33,360 bases of DNA, from the NCBI RefSeq assembly GCF_018603905.1, contig NZ_JAHFZZ010000049.1, positions 1 through 33,360 of the forward strand. The letters are read 5' to 3'. Position 1 is the first letter of the stretch; each line of letters opens with the position of its first letter. Positions 7,391 through 14,805 of the stretch are shown here, in pieces. The notes under the pieces were generated by a model. It did not search any database. It was not told where the DNA came from and saw only the letters and a program-made list of their open reading frames with translations. The position numbers and the translations under genes are program-made. Source of the DNA: Nonomuraea sp. NEAU-A123. GTDB taxonomy: Bacteria > Actinomycetota > Actinomycetes > Streptosporangiales > Streptosporangiaceae.

Positions 7391-8536
7391 GACCACGGCG
7401 ACGATGTTCGCCAGGGCCAGGTCCGCGATCCGCTCCCACGGGCGGCCGCGCAGCACGATGAAGTCGGCCCCGAGGCCCGGCGCGATCCGGCCCACCGGCA
7501 TGCCGATCGAGTCGGCCGCGTCGGAGGTGGCCGCGCGCAGCGCCTCCGAGGCGGACATGCCCAGAATCTCGGTCATGTGCACCACCTCGGCGAGCTGATC
7601 GCCGAACTGGACGTGGTGCCCGTTGGCATCGGTCCCCAGGACGAAGCGGACCCCCAGTCGCGCCGCCTCGGTGAGCAGCACGTTGCGCGTGGCCACCAGC
7701 TCGGCGGCCTTGGCCATGGACTCCGCGGTGACCGGGACCCGGCCTTCGGCGATGGCCTCGTTGATCAGCAGGGTCGGCGCGACGGGCGTGCGGCGGGCCG
7801 CGAGCACCTCGGCGAGGTCCCTGCTCAGCAGCGTGCCGTGCTCGATCGAGTCGACGTGCTCCTCGACGGCGACCCGGATGCCGTCCTCGGAGTGGGCGTG
7901 GGAGGCGACCAGCATGCCGAGCGCGTGCGCCTCGTCGACGACGGCCCTGATCTCCTCGCGCGTGTAGTTGCGCCAGCCGTTCTTGTCGCCGATCGACAGC
8001 ACGCCGCCGCTGGTGGTGAGCTTGATGCCGTCCATTCCGGCGCGGGCCCAGGTGCGTACCAGCTTGCGGCACTCGTCGGGGCCGTCGGCGGTGGGCTTGC
8101 GCTGCGGGATCGCGGGCGGCACGAACAGGTCGTTGTGCCCGGCCGTCATGCCGACCACGCCGTGGACCTGGACGCGCGGGCCGGGCAGCACGCCCGCGTC
8201 GAAGGCCCGGCGCAGCGCGATCTGCGCCTCGTCCCCGGCCAGGTCGCGCAGGGTCGTCACGCCGTGGCGCATGGCCCGCTGGGCGTGGGCGACGCCGTGC
8301 AGCACCTGCTCGTCGCGGGTGGTGACGAGCGGCCAGGTGGCGAAGTCCGGGGGCGGGCCCTCGCCGGCATGGCCGATCAGGTGCACGTGTGTGTCGACCA
8401 GGCCGGGGAGCACGCACAGGTCGTCGTACCGCTGTGTGGCGGGCCGCACCCCGCCGATCCGGTCCGGTTCCCAGCTCAGCTCGACCGGGCCCCTGAATTC
8501 GGTGCCGTCCCAAAGCGGGATTCCGTCAAGTCTCAT
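7355..8536 (-). CDS. Metal-dependent amidohydrolase (imidazolonepropionase/prolidase-like)
   Basis: A 393-residue amidohydrolase-superfamily enzyme. The HxH metal site is in PGLVDTHVHLIGH. A lysine in DGIKLTTSGGVLS is in the position of the carboxylated bridging lysine. Further ligands are in VASHAHSEDG and SIEHGTLL (histidines), and the catalytic Asp is in VLGTDANGHH. This pattern fits the family that includes Xaa-Pro and Xaa-Arg dipeptidases and imidazolonepropionase-like enzymes, so the substrate could be a cyclic amide, a lactam or an N-acyl compound. The start is ATG 8536, without a clear ribosome binding site. The gene is divergent from the ABC importer operon and may process the imported compound. 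It overlaps the end of pucR by 36 bp. Confidence 0.88.
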   Translation of the reverse strand: MRLDGIPLWDGTEFRGPVELSWEPDRIGGVRPATQRYDDLCVLPGLVDTHVHLIGHAGEGPPPDFATWPLVTTRDEQVLHGVAHAQRAMRHGVTTLRDLAGDEAQIALRRAFDAGVLPGPRVQVHGVVGMTAGHNDLFVPPAIPQRKPTADGPDECRKLVRTWARAGMDGIKLTTSGGVLSIGDKNGWRNYTREEIRAVVDEAHALGMLVASHAHSEDGIRVAVEEHVDSIEHGTLLSRDLAEVLAARRTPVAPTLLINEAIAEGRVPVTAESMAKAAELVATRNVLLTEAARLGVRFVLGTDANGHHVQFGDQLAEVVHMTEILGMSASEALRAATSDAADSIGMPVGRIAPGLGADFIVLRGRPWERIADLALANIVAVVSRGRLVAGRLP

Positions 8537-8594
8537 CTCATAGGGGACGCTACCGGACCCTCTCCGCCGCTGGAGGGATCTACGGACCTCACCG

Positions 8595-8630
8595 GGCGCT
8601 CTCGTAGGGACCTACAGGGTCTGGAGCGCC
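8595..8630. other. Stem-loop in the amidohydrolase/importer intergenic region
   Basis: GGCGCTC (8595-8601) pairs with GAGCGCC (8624-8630). An inner GTAG-GGAC-CTAC hairpin (8604-8615) lies within the loop. The 218-bp gap also has a CCCTC/GAGGG pair nearer the amidohydrolase. It could be part of a leader for the minus-strand gene. No known riboswitch family was recognised. Confidence 0.4.
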
Positions 8631-8672
8631 GGGGCTGGGCTTTTCCCCACCTGATCATCCCACCCCATGCCG

Positions 8673-8704
8673 TGACCGGTTTTCCGTCACACGATGGTAA
8701 TAAT
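8673..8704 (+). promoter_or_regulatory. Tentative promoter of the NMT1-type importer operon
   Basis: TGACCG (8673-8678) could be a -35 box and TAATAA (8698-8703) a -10 box, separated by 19 bp. The spacing is slightly long, so this is a weak call. The AT-rich TAATAAT stands out against GC-rich surroundings and lies 51 bp upstream of the start codon. A GTGAC/GTCAC inverted repeat (8672-8690) overlaps the -35 region and could be a regulator site. Confidence 0.4.
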
Positions 8705-8754
8705 CACTGGATAGCTTCCTGACCTGCACGTTCATCGCCGTTCCAAGGAGAATT

Positions 8755-9804
8755 ATGGCTACCCTCGACCGTCGCGCGTTCCTGCGGACGACAGGATTGG
8801 CCGGACTGGCGCTCGGCCTGGCCGCCTGTGGTGACGGCGGAACGTCCGGTGGGAGCGGGAGCGGGAGTGGGTTCGGCGCGGTCAAGATCCAGCTCTCCTG
8901 GAAGAAGAACGTCGAGTTCGCCGGCGAGTACTTCGCCGACAGCAAGGGCTACTACAAGGCCGCCGGATTCTCGCAGGTGGAGCTGCTGTCGGGTGGCGGC
9001 TCCGGCACCTCGGTCGAGTCGGGCCTGACCACCGGCCGCTGCTGGATCGGCCTGTCGACGCCGACCATCACCGCGCCCGCCGTGCTCCAGGGCGCCCCGC
9101 TGAAGATCGTCGGCGCGACCTTCCAGAAGAACCCCTTCGCCATCGTCTCCCTCGGCAAGAACCCGATCAAGGACCCCAAGGACCTGGCCGGCAAGAAGAT
9201 CGGCGTCCAGGACTCCAACGAGCTGGTCTGGAACGCGCTGCTCAAGGCCAACAACCTCGACCCGGCGAGCGTGACGCGGGTGCCGTTCCAGTCCGACCCG
9301 TCGATGCTGACCTCCGGCCAGCTCGATGGCTATGTCGGCTTCGTCACCAGCGGGCCGGTGCGGCTGAAGATGCAGGGCGTGGACGCGGCGCACATGCTGT
9401 TCGCCGACCACGGGCTGCCGCTGGTCGCCGAGACGTTCACGGTGACGCAGGAGACGATCGACAAGGAGCGCGACAAGCTCAAGGCGTTCCTCACGGCCGA
9501 GATCAAGGGCTGGAAGGACGCCGTCGCCGACCCGGCCAAGTCGGCGGAGCTGGCCGCCAAGACATACGGCAAGGACCAGAACCTCGACGTCGCCGAGCAG
9601 ACCGAGGAGGCCAAGATGCAGAACGGCCTCGTCGTCACCCCTGACGCCAAGACCAACGGCCTGTTCACGATGACCGCCGAGCTGATCGAGCAGAACATCG
9701 CCTCCCTCGCCAAGGCCGGGCTGACCGTCAAGGCCGAGAACCTCTTCGACCTGACGATCCTGGACGAGATCTACAAGGCCGACGCGAGCCTCAAGCTCTC
9801 ATGA
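8755..9804 (+). CDS. NMT1/ThiY-type ABC transporter substrate-binding lipoprotein
   Basis: A 349-residue exported binding protein. The N-terminus has a Tat-like motif (DRRAFLR, residues 5-11), a hydrophobic stretch, and a lipobox ending LAAC, so it should be a lipoprotein exported by the Tat route. The mature protein has the NMT1/ThiY/SsuA-like periplasmic-binding fold: IQLSWKKNVEFAGEYFADSKGYY, then LSGGGSGTSVESGLTTG, then KDLAGKKIGVQ. The VEFAG...GYY segment is typical of binding proteins for pyrimidine-like or aromatic small molecules. The exact ligand is not predictable. The ribosome binding site AAGGAG lies 4 nt before ATG 8755. The stop overlaps the ATPase start as ATGA, so this is the first gene of a four-gene operon. 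Confidence 0.9.
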   Translation: MATLDRRAFLRTTGLAGLALGLAACGDGGTSGGSGSGSGFGAVKIQLSWKKNVEFAGEYFADSKGYYKAAGFSQVELLSGGGSGTSVESGLTTGRCWIGLSTPTITAPAVLQGAPLKIVGATFQKNPFAIVSLGKNPIKDPKDLAGKKIGVQDSNELVWNALLKANNLDPASVTRVPFQSDPSMLTSGQLDGYVGFVTSGPVRLKMQGVDAAHMLFADHGLPLVAETFTVTQETIDKERDKLKAFLTAEIKGWKDAVADPAKSAELAAKTYGKDQNLDVAEQTEEAKMQNGLVVTPDAKTNGLFTMTAELIEQNIASLAKAGLTVKAENLFDLTILDEIYKADASLKLS

Positions 9805-10553
9805 CCGGCATCGGCATCACGGGGCTGAGCAAGACGTTCAGCAGAGGGCTGACCGCGATCGAGCACATCGACCTGGAGACGCCGAAGGGCTCCTTCCTGT
9901 CGCTGCTCGGCCCCTCGGGCTGCGGCAAGTCGACCGTGCTGCGCATCCTGGCCGGGCTCGAACAGCCCACCACCGGCGAGATCCGGGTGAACGGCGAAAC
10001 CCCCGAGGAACTCCGCAGGAGCCACCACCTCGGCATCGCCTTCCAGGACTCGGCGCTGCTGGCCTGGCGCAGCGTCGCGGCCAACATCCGGCTGCCGCTG
10101 GAGGTCGCCGGGCTCAGGCCGGAGCCCGGCGTGATCGATGACCTGATCAAGCTGGTCGGCCTGCAGGGCTTCGAGAAGGCGCGGCCCGCCGAGCTGTCGG
10201 GCGGCATGCGGCAGCGCGTGTCGATCGCCCGCGCGCTGGTGGTCAAGCCCAGCGTGCTGCTGCTGGACGAGCCGTTCGGCGCCCTGGACGACATGACCCG
10301 CCAGCGGCTCAACCTGGAGCTGCTGCGCATCTGGACCGAGAAGCCCGCCACCACGCTGATGGTCACCCACGGCATCGGCGAGGCGATCTTCCTGTCGGAC
10401 GTGGTGGCCGTCATGAGCCCGCGCCCGGGCCGGATCGTGGAGCTGGTGAAGATCGACCTGCCGCGCCCCCGCGTGCCCGAGATGATGCGTACCCCGGAGT
10501 TCCACGCCATCCACGACCACCTCAGCGACCTGCTCTTCGGGCAGGGCTCGTGA
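9801..10553 (+). CDS. ABC transporter ATP-binding protein (NitT/TauT/ThiZ type)
   Basis: A 250-residue ATPase that powers the importer. Walker A is GPSGCGKST (about residues 34-42), the Q-loop is in AFQDSALLAWRS, the signature is LSGGMRQRVSIARAL, Walker B is VLLLDEPFGALDD, and the switch histidine is in MVTHGIGEAIFLSD. The FQDSALLAWRSVAANI stretch is characteristic of the nitrate/taurine/pyrimidine importer ATPases. The start ATG overlaps the stop of the binding-protein gene (ATGA), and the first permease follows after 13 bp. Confidence 0.95.
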   Translation: MTGIGITGLSKTFSRGLTAIEHIDLETPKGSFLSLLGPSGCGKSTVLRILAGLEQPTTGEIRVNGETPEELRRSHHLGIAFQDSALLAWRSVAANIRLPLEVAGLRPEPGVIDDLIKLVGLQGFEKARPAELSGGMRQRVSIARALVVKPSVLLLDEPFGALDDMTRQRLNLELLRIWTEKPATTLMVTHGIGEAIFLSDVVAVMSPRPGRIVELVKIDLPRPRVPEMMRTPEFHAIHDHLSDLLFGQGS

Positions 10554-10566
10554 AGGGGCTCGGCTC

Positions 10567-11325
10567 GTGAAGCGGATCCACGGCCTGCTCGGCGTCGCCG
10601 TCCTGATCGCCCTGTGGTGGCTGCTCGCCGTGACGGTCTTCGCGGACGGCGGCGCGGTGCCGACGCCATGGGCGGTCCTGGCCGGGATGGGCCGCGACGG
10701 CTGGGGCTTCTACGGCCCCAACACGACGGCCACCGTCAGCGCCGCGCTCCAGGGCTTCCTCTGGGGCAACGGCCTGGCCATCGGGGTCGCGCTGCTCGTC
10801 CTGCTCGTCCCGCGCCTGGAGGCCGTGGCGACACAGCTCGCGGTGATCAGCTACTGCATCCCGCTGCTGGCCATCGGCCCGATCGTCCTGGTCGTCTTCG
10901 GCGGTGACGCCGCCGTGGTGTTCCTGGCCGCCGTCTCCGTCTTCTTCACCACGCTCATCGGCGCCCTGCTCGGGCTCCGCTCCGCCGACCGGACCAGCCT
11001 CGACCTCATCGCGGTGTACGGCGGCGGCCGCCTGGCCAAGCTCCGGCACGTCCAGATCATCGCGGCGCTGCCGAGTACGTTCGCCGGGCTGAAGATCTCG
11101 GCCCCTTCCGCGCTGCTCGGCGCCATCATCGGCGAATACCTCGGCAGCAACGACCAGGGACTCGGTGTCTCCCTGATGATCTCCCAGCAGCAGTTCCAGG
11201 TCCCGCGCACGTGGGGGCTGGCGCTCGTGGCCGGTCTGGTCGCGGGCCTCGGCTACGCGGTCGTCGCGCTGGTCGCGCGTGTGGTGACACCTTGGTCGTA
11301 CGGCAGAGCGAGGTCCTCCCGATGA
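10567..11325 (+). CDS. ABC transporter permease 1 (NitT/TauT/ThiX type)
   Basis: A 252-residue inner-membrane permease with about six hydrophobic segments. The first is at the N-terminus (GLLGVAVLIALWWLLAVTVF). The cytoplasmic EAA-type loop lies around GGGRLAKLRHVQIIAALPSTFAGLKISAPSALLGAIIGEYLGS; only its GGGRLAKLRHVQIIAALPS core needs to be noted. The start is GTG 10567, preceded by AGGGG 8-12 nt upstream. The end overlaps the second permease start as ATGA. Having two distinct permeases implies a heterodimeric channel. Confidence 0.92.
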   Translation: MKRIHGLLGVAVLIALWWLLAVTVFADGGAVPTPWAVLAGMGRDGWGFYGPNTTATVSAALQGFLWGNGLAIGVALLVLLVPRLEAVATQLAVISYCIPLLAIGPIVLVVFGGDAAVVFLAAVSVFFTTLIGALLGLRSADRTSLDLIAVYGGGRLAKLRHVQIIAALPSTFAGLKISAPSALLGAIIGEYLGSNDQGLGVSLMISQQQFQVPRTWGLALVAGLVAGLGYAVVALVARVVTPWSYGRARSSR

Positions 11326-12101
11326 TCGGCCGCATCGTGTTGCGCGTGGTCGGCCCGCTGCTGCCCTCGGTGCTCATCGTGGTGGCGCTCTGGTGGCTGT
11401 CCCTGGAGGCGTTCGGCATCAGCCCGCTGGTGGGCAAGCGTCCCCCGCAGGTCTGGGAATACCTGTTCGGCTCGTCCGCGGCTCATCGCGACGCGGTCTT
11501 CGCCGCCCTGGGCATCACGATCAGGGACGCGGCCATCGGCTTCGCCACCGGGATGGTCGCGGCGGTGGTCGTGGCGATGGCGTTCGTGCTGTTCAGGACC
11601 GTCGAGCAGACGTTCATGCCGGTCGCGATGCTGCTGCGTTCGGTGCCGCTCGTGGTGATGACGCCGCTGATCACGCTCGTCTTCGGCCGCGAACTCGTCG
11701 GCGTCGCCGTCATCGGTGGCATCGTGGTGTTCTTCCCCGCCCTGGTAAACATCGCCTTCGGGCTGCGCTCCGCCTCGCCGCAGGCCACCGACCTGGTGAT
11801 GGCGTACGGGGGCGGGCGGCTGACCGTGCTGCGCAAGGTGGCCGTGCCGACGGCGATGCCCTCGGTGTTCGCCTCCGCGCGGATCTCCGTGCCCGCCTCG
11901 ATCATCGGGGCGCTCATCGCGGAGTGGCTGGCGACCGGGCAGGGGATCGGGGCCGGGATCCTGCGGGCGATCGGCGGGTTCCGGTACGACGAGGTGTGGG
12001 CGGACATCGTGGTGGTCACGGCCGTGTCGATCCTGGCGTACGCGGTCGTGGGCGTCGTCGAGTCACTGGTCCTGGCCCGCTTCTCGGACACCCGCGACTG
12101 A
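11322..12101 (+). CDS. ABC transporter permease 2 (NitT/TauT/ThiX type)
   Basis: A 259-residue permease, partner of the preceding one. It has an N-terminal membrane segment (VGPLLPSVLIVVALWWLS), a core around TIRDAAIGFATGMVAAVVVAM, and the EAA-type loop AYGGGRLTVLRKVAVPTAMP. The start is ATG 11322 inside the ATGA overlap with permease 1; longer in-frame readings run into permease 1. It ends 18 bp before the convergent AraC-type gene, and I see no strong terminator in that gap. It completes the binding protein-ATPase-permease-permease importer. Confidence 0.92.
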   Translation: MIGRIVLRVVGPLLPSVLIVVALWWLSLEAFGISPLVGKRPPQVWEYLFGSSAAHRDAVFAALGITIRDAAIGFATGMVAAVVVAMAFVLFRTVEQTFMPVAMLLRSVPLVVMTPLITLVFGRELVGVAVIGGIVVFFPALVNIAFGLRSASPQATDLVMAYGGGRLTVLRKVAVPTAMPSVFASARISVPASIIGALIAEWLATGQGIGAGILRAIGGFRYDEVWADIVVVTAVSILAYAVVGVVESLVLARFSDTRD

Positions 12102-12119
12102 CCGGGGCGGCCCGGGCCG

Positions 12120-13070
12120 TCAGGAGGCGGCGGTCCTGAAGGAGGAGCGGTAGGACCGCGGGGTGACGCCGACCACGCGTTTGAACCGCTCCCGGAAAGC
12201 GGTGGGCGAACCGAAACCGGCCTGTGCGGCGATCCGCTCGACGCCGTGGTCGGTGGTCTCCAGCAGCAACTGCGCCCGCCGGACCCGGGCTCGCAGCAGC
12301 CACTGCAGCGGGGTGGTGCCGGTCTGCTCCCGGAAGCGGCGGCTGAAGGTCCGCTCGCTCAGCCCGCTGCGTACGGCCATCGCCGCCAGGGTCACCTCCT
12401 CGGCGAGGTTGTCCTCGACCCACGACAGCACCGGCTCCAGCAGCGAACCCTGCGGCACCGGCGGCTGGGCGGTCACGATGAACTGCGCCTGCCCGCCTTC
12501 CCGCTCCAGGGGCATCACCGACAGCCGGGCCGAGTCCGCGGCGACCACCGAGCCGAAGTCCCGCCGGATGATGTGCAGGCAGAGGTCCAGGCCGGCGGCG
12601 GCCCCGGCCGAGGTCAAGATCTGGCCGTTGTCGACGTACAGCACGTCCGGGCGCACATCGACCAGCGGGAACAGCTCGGCCAGCCGGCGGGCCGCCACCC
12701 AGTGCGTGGTCGCGCTCAGCCCGTCCAGCAGCCCGGCCGCGGCCAGGATGAACGCTCCCGCGCAGATGGACGCGATCCGGGTGCCGGCGGCCGCCGCCGC
12801 GCTCAAGGCCTCGAGAACCTCCTGGTCCGGCGGGGCGGCTTGGTCCGAGCATCCCGGTACGACGATCGTGTCCGCCTCCCGCAGCGCCTCCAGGCCGTAC
12901 GGGGCGATGAGCGTGAAGGTCTCGCTGGCCACCCGCGGCGTCGCCGCACAGACCCGGACCTGGTACGGGCGGCGCCCGTCCGCCAGCCGGGCACGCCCGA
13001 ACACCTCGATCGGGGTCGCCATGTCGGCCGCCACCACCTGGTCCAGCGCCAGGACCGCCACAGTGTGCAT
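12120..13070 (-). CDS. GlxA-type AraC-family regulator (DJ-1/PfpI domain + AraC HTH)
   Basis: A 316-residue regulator. The N-terminal DJ-1/PfpI-like amidotransferase-fold domain (about residues 1-190) begins MHTVAVLALDQVVAADMATP and holds the nucleophile-elbow region GTRIASICAGAFILAAAGLLDG, where Cys lies in SICAGAF. It may be a sensor rather than an enzyme. The C-terminal AraC domain contains VTLAAMAVRSGLSERTFSRRF and IAAQAGFGSPTAFRERFKRV. The start is ATG 13070; an upstream in-frame start at 13190 would overlap the divergent gene. It lies 125 bp from the divergent DUF6010 gene, its most likely target. Confidence 0.9.
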   Translation of the reverse strand: MHTVAVLALDQVVAADMATPIEVFGRARLADGRRPYQVRVCAATPRVASETFTLIAPYGLEALREADTIVVPGCSDQAAPPDQEVLEALSAAAAAGTRIASICAGAFILAAAGLLDGLSATTHWVAARRLAELFPLVDVRPDVLYVDNGQILTSAGAAAGLDLCLHIIRRDFGSVVAADSARLSVMPLEREGGQAQFIVTAQPPVPQGSLLEPVLSWVEDNLAEEVTLAAMAVRSGLSERTFSRRFREQTGTTPLQWLLRARVRRAQLLLETTDHGVERIAAQAGFGSPTAFRERFKRVVGVTPRSYRSSFRTAAS

Positions 13071-13195
13071 GGCAACACGGTACGGGTGGCGAGAACCCGT
13101 TGGAGATTGTCCCTTCAGCCCCTGGGGACCGATGAACGGTCGGCCTAGCGTGGTGCCGCAGACCCCTCCCGTCAACTGAAGGATTGCCACGCCCC

Positions 13196-13621
13196 ATGTC
13201 CATCTTCATGCCGATCCTGATTGCGCTGATCGCCATCGGCTGCATGTCCCTGATCCGCGAGCCGCATCGACGCCGCATCAACGCCCTGGCGGTCGCCGGC
13301 GCGGGCGCCGCCTACCTCAGCGGCGGCGGATTCGGCCCCTGGGAGTTCGTCCTGCCGGTCGTCATGACCTATGTCGCCTACAAGGGGCTCGACAACTGGA
13401 CCTTCATCGGCATCGGCTGGCTGCTCCACACCGCTTGGGACATAGGGCACCACCTGCAGGGGAGCCCCATCATCCCCTTCGCCGAGTACTCCTCCTTCGG
13501 CTGTTCCATCTGCGACCCGGTGCTGGCGCTGTGGTGCTTCGCGGGCGGACCGTCGATCATCGACTGGGCTCGCACCCGCCTGTCTCGCAAGCCGCCGGCG
13601 CCGATCGGCTCCCCCGAATAG
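13196..13621 (+). CDS. DUF6010-family membrane protein
   Basis: A 141-residue integral membrane protein with about four hydrophobic segments: MPILIALIAIGCMSLI, INALAVAGAGAAYLSGG, EFVLPVVMTYVAYKGL and WTFIGIGWLLHTAWDIGHH. Conserved polar features are the HTAWDIGHHLQG cluster (three histidines) and a cysteine pair in SSFGCSICDP, which could bind a metal or cofactor. The family has no known function. The start is ATG 13196, with AAGGA about 13 nt upstream; a TTG 12 bp earlier is possible but too close to that AAGGA. It is divergent from the GlxA-type regulator and ends at a long hairpin shared with the convergent CAP gene. Confidence 0.8.
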   Translation: MSIFMPILIALIAIGCMSLIREPHRRRINALAVAGAGAAYLSGGGFGPWEFVLPVVMTYVAYKGLDNWTFIGIGWLLHTAWDIGHHLQGSPIIPFAEYSSFGCSICDPVLALWCFAGGPSIIDWARTRLSRKPPAPIGSPE

Positions 13622-13630
13622 GAAAGGGGT

Positions 13631-13680
13631 GCGGGCCCGGTCGCGGTCCGCTGTGCGGGGGGAGGCGCGACCGGGCCCGC
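13631..13680. terminator. Long GC hairpin between convergent genes (bidirectional terminator candidate)
   Basis: GCGGGCCCGGTCGCG (13631-13645) pairs perfectly with CGCGACCGGGCCCGC (13666-13680), giving a 15-bp stem and a 20-nt loop. There is no T-run. Its position between the DUF6010 gene and the CAP-domain gene fits termination in both directions. Confidence 0.6.
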
Positions 13681-13773
13681 CGGATGGGAGCGCCGTGGCG
13701 TTGCGGTGGGAACCGGCGCGGTGGCGCGCCTGGTGGAGGCCCGACGCTCCCTGGCTGGGTGGGGTTGTGTGGT

Positions 13774-14553
13774 CTAGTGGGCGGCGAAGTCCTGGGTCCA
13801 GTAGGGGCCCTTGGTGGACTGGCCGACGCCGATATGGGTGAAGGAGCAGTTCATGATGTTGGCGCGGTGCCCGGGACTGTTGAGCCAGGCCTGTACGACC
13901 GAGGCGGCCGTCGGCTGGCCCATGGCGATGTTCTCGCCCCAGGTGCTGATCGGCGCGAAGCCGGCAGCGGATATGCGGTTGCCCGGGGTCCGGCCGTTCT
14001 TGGAGTCGTGGTCGAAGTAGCCCCGGGTGGCCATGTCAGCGGAGTGCCGCTCGGCCGCCGCGTGGAGCTTGGCGTCGTGGGTGAGGGGGCGGCAGCCGTT
14101 CTTGGCGCGCGCCTGGTTGGTGAGCTTGACGACCTGGTCCTCGGCGGCCGAGGCGGTGCCGGTCTTCGACGGTGCCCGCCCCTTGCAGGACAGCGCCACG
14201 GACGGCGACTGGATCGGCTTGCTCTGGTAGTCCATGGCCACGACGTAGTAGCGGCCGGGGGCGGCACAGCGGACGCGGGCGGTGATCCGGCCGTTCAGCA
14301 CGAGCTTGGATCCGCTCTTCACCGTACGATCGGGACCGGCCATGGCGCGGACGATCCGGACTCTGAGCGTGGCCTTGGCGTCACAGCCGATCCTGCTGGC
14401 CGTGCCGGTGACCATTCCCCTGGACAGGGACGGCTTGGCGGCCAGGACCCGGCACGGGGCCTTCGTGCTCGCCGCCTGGGCGGTGGCGGGCGCGGGGAAG
14501 CTCAATGCCGCCAGACTTCCGAGGCAAACGACTGCCTGGAGTTGCCTGCGCAT
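13774..14553 (-). CDS. Secreted CAP-domain (SCP/PR1-like) protein
   Basis: A 259-residue exported protein. The signal peptide is MRRQLQAVVCLGSLAALSF with an APATAQAA cleavage region. Residues about 30-125 form an uncharacterised N-terminal domain with three cysteines. The C-terminal CAP domain (about residues 135-259) contains VVKLTNQARAKNGCRPL, AERHSADMATRGYFDHDS, STWGENIAMGQ and NSPGHRANIMNCSFTHIGVG, which are all canonical bacterial CAP motifs including the His and Glu of the putative metal site. The role of bacterial CAP proteins is poorly known. The start is ATG 14553 after a good GGAGGG. The upstream 14554-14728 stretch is non-coding. Confidence 0.92.
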   Translation of the reverse strand: MRRQLQAVVCLGSLAALSFPAPATAQAASTKAPCRVLAAKPSLSRGMVTGTASRIGCDAKATLRVRIVRAMAGPDRTVKSGSKLVLNGRITARVRCAAPGRYYVVAMDYQSKPIQSPSVALSCKGRAPSKTGTASAAEDQVVKLTNQARAKNGCRPLTHDAKLHAAAERHSADMATRGYFDHDSKNGRTPGNRISAAGFAPISTWGENIAMGQPTAASVVQAWLNSPGHRANIMNCSFTHIGVGQSTKGPYWTQDFAAH

Positions 14554-14658
14554 CCTGTCCCTCCGGTGGTGCTAGTTACTGCGTTGATCCCGCATTCTGG
14601 TAGGCCCGCAACGCCCATGTCACGAAAAACGCTGCTATATCTGGAGTACCAGGTGACC

Positions 14659-14673
14659 CAATCGTAACGATTG
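14659..14673. promoter_or_regulatory. Palindrome upstream of the CAP-domain gene
   Basis: CAATCGTAACGATTG is a perfect inverted repeat with 7-bp arms (CAATCGT/ACGATTG) around one base. It lies about 105 bp upstream of the CAP gene start in AT-richer, non-coding DNA (14554-14728). It could be an operator; the regulator is unknown. Confidence 0.45.
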
Positions 14674-14728
14674 CCCCATCCACCTCGGTAAACCTCCAGT
14701 GCCACATAGGCGTCTGCCAGCAAAAAAT

Positions 14729-14759
14729 ATGGCCGTGCGGCACAGGGCCGCACGGCCAT
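14729..14759 (-). terminator. Rho-independent terminator of the DacB-type gene
   Basis: ATGGCCGTGCGGC (14729-14741) pairs perfectly with GCCGCACGGCCAT (14747-14759) around a 5-nt loop. On the minus strand the hairpin is followed by a run of six T after ATA (14722-14728 reads AAAAAAT on the plus strand). It lies 46 bp past the stop codon of the carboxypeptidase gene. Confidence 0.9.
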
Positions 14760-14805
14760 GGACGGACATCGCCGGCTCAGCACTCGCCGGGCGTTGTCCG
14801 GGCGG

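Noticed and set aside
8537..8754. TPP riboswitch upstream of the NMT1-type importer
   Set aside because: The conserved CUGAGA and ACCUGA-type core elements are absent, although the importer type made thiamine precursors plausible.
14554..14728. Cyclic-di-AMP (ydaO) riboswitch upstream of the CAP-domain gene
   Set aside because: Such riboswitches occur before cell-wall genes in actinomycetes, but I could not find the conserved core in this short gap.
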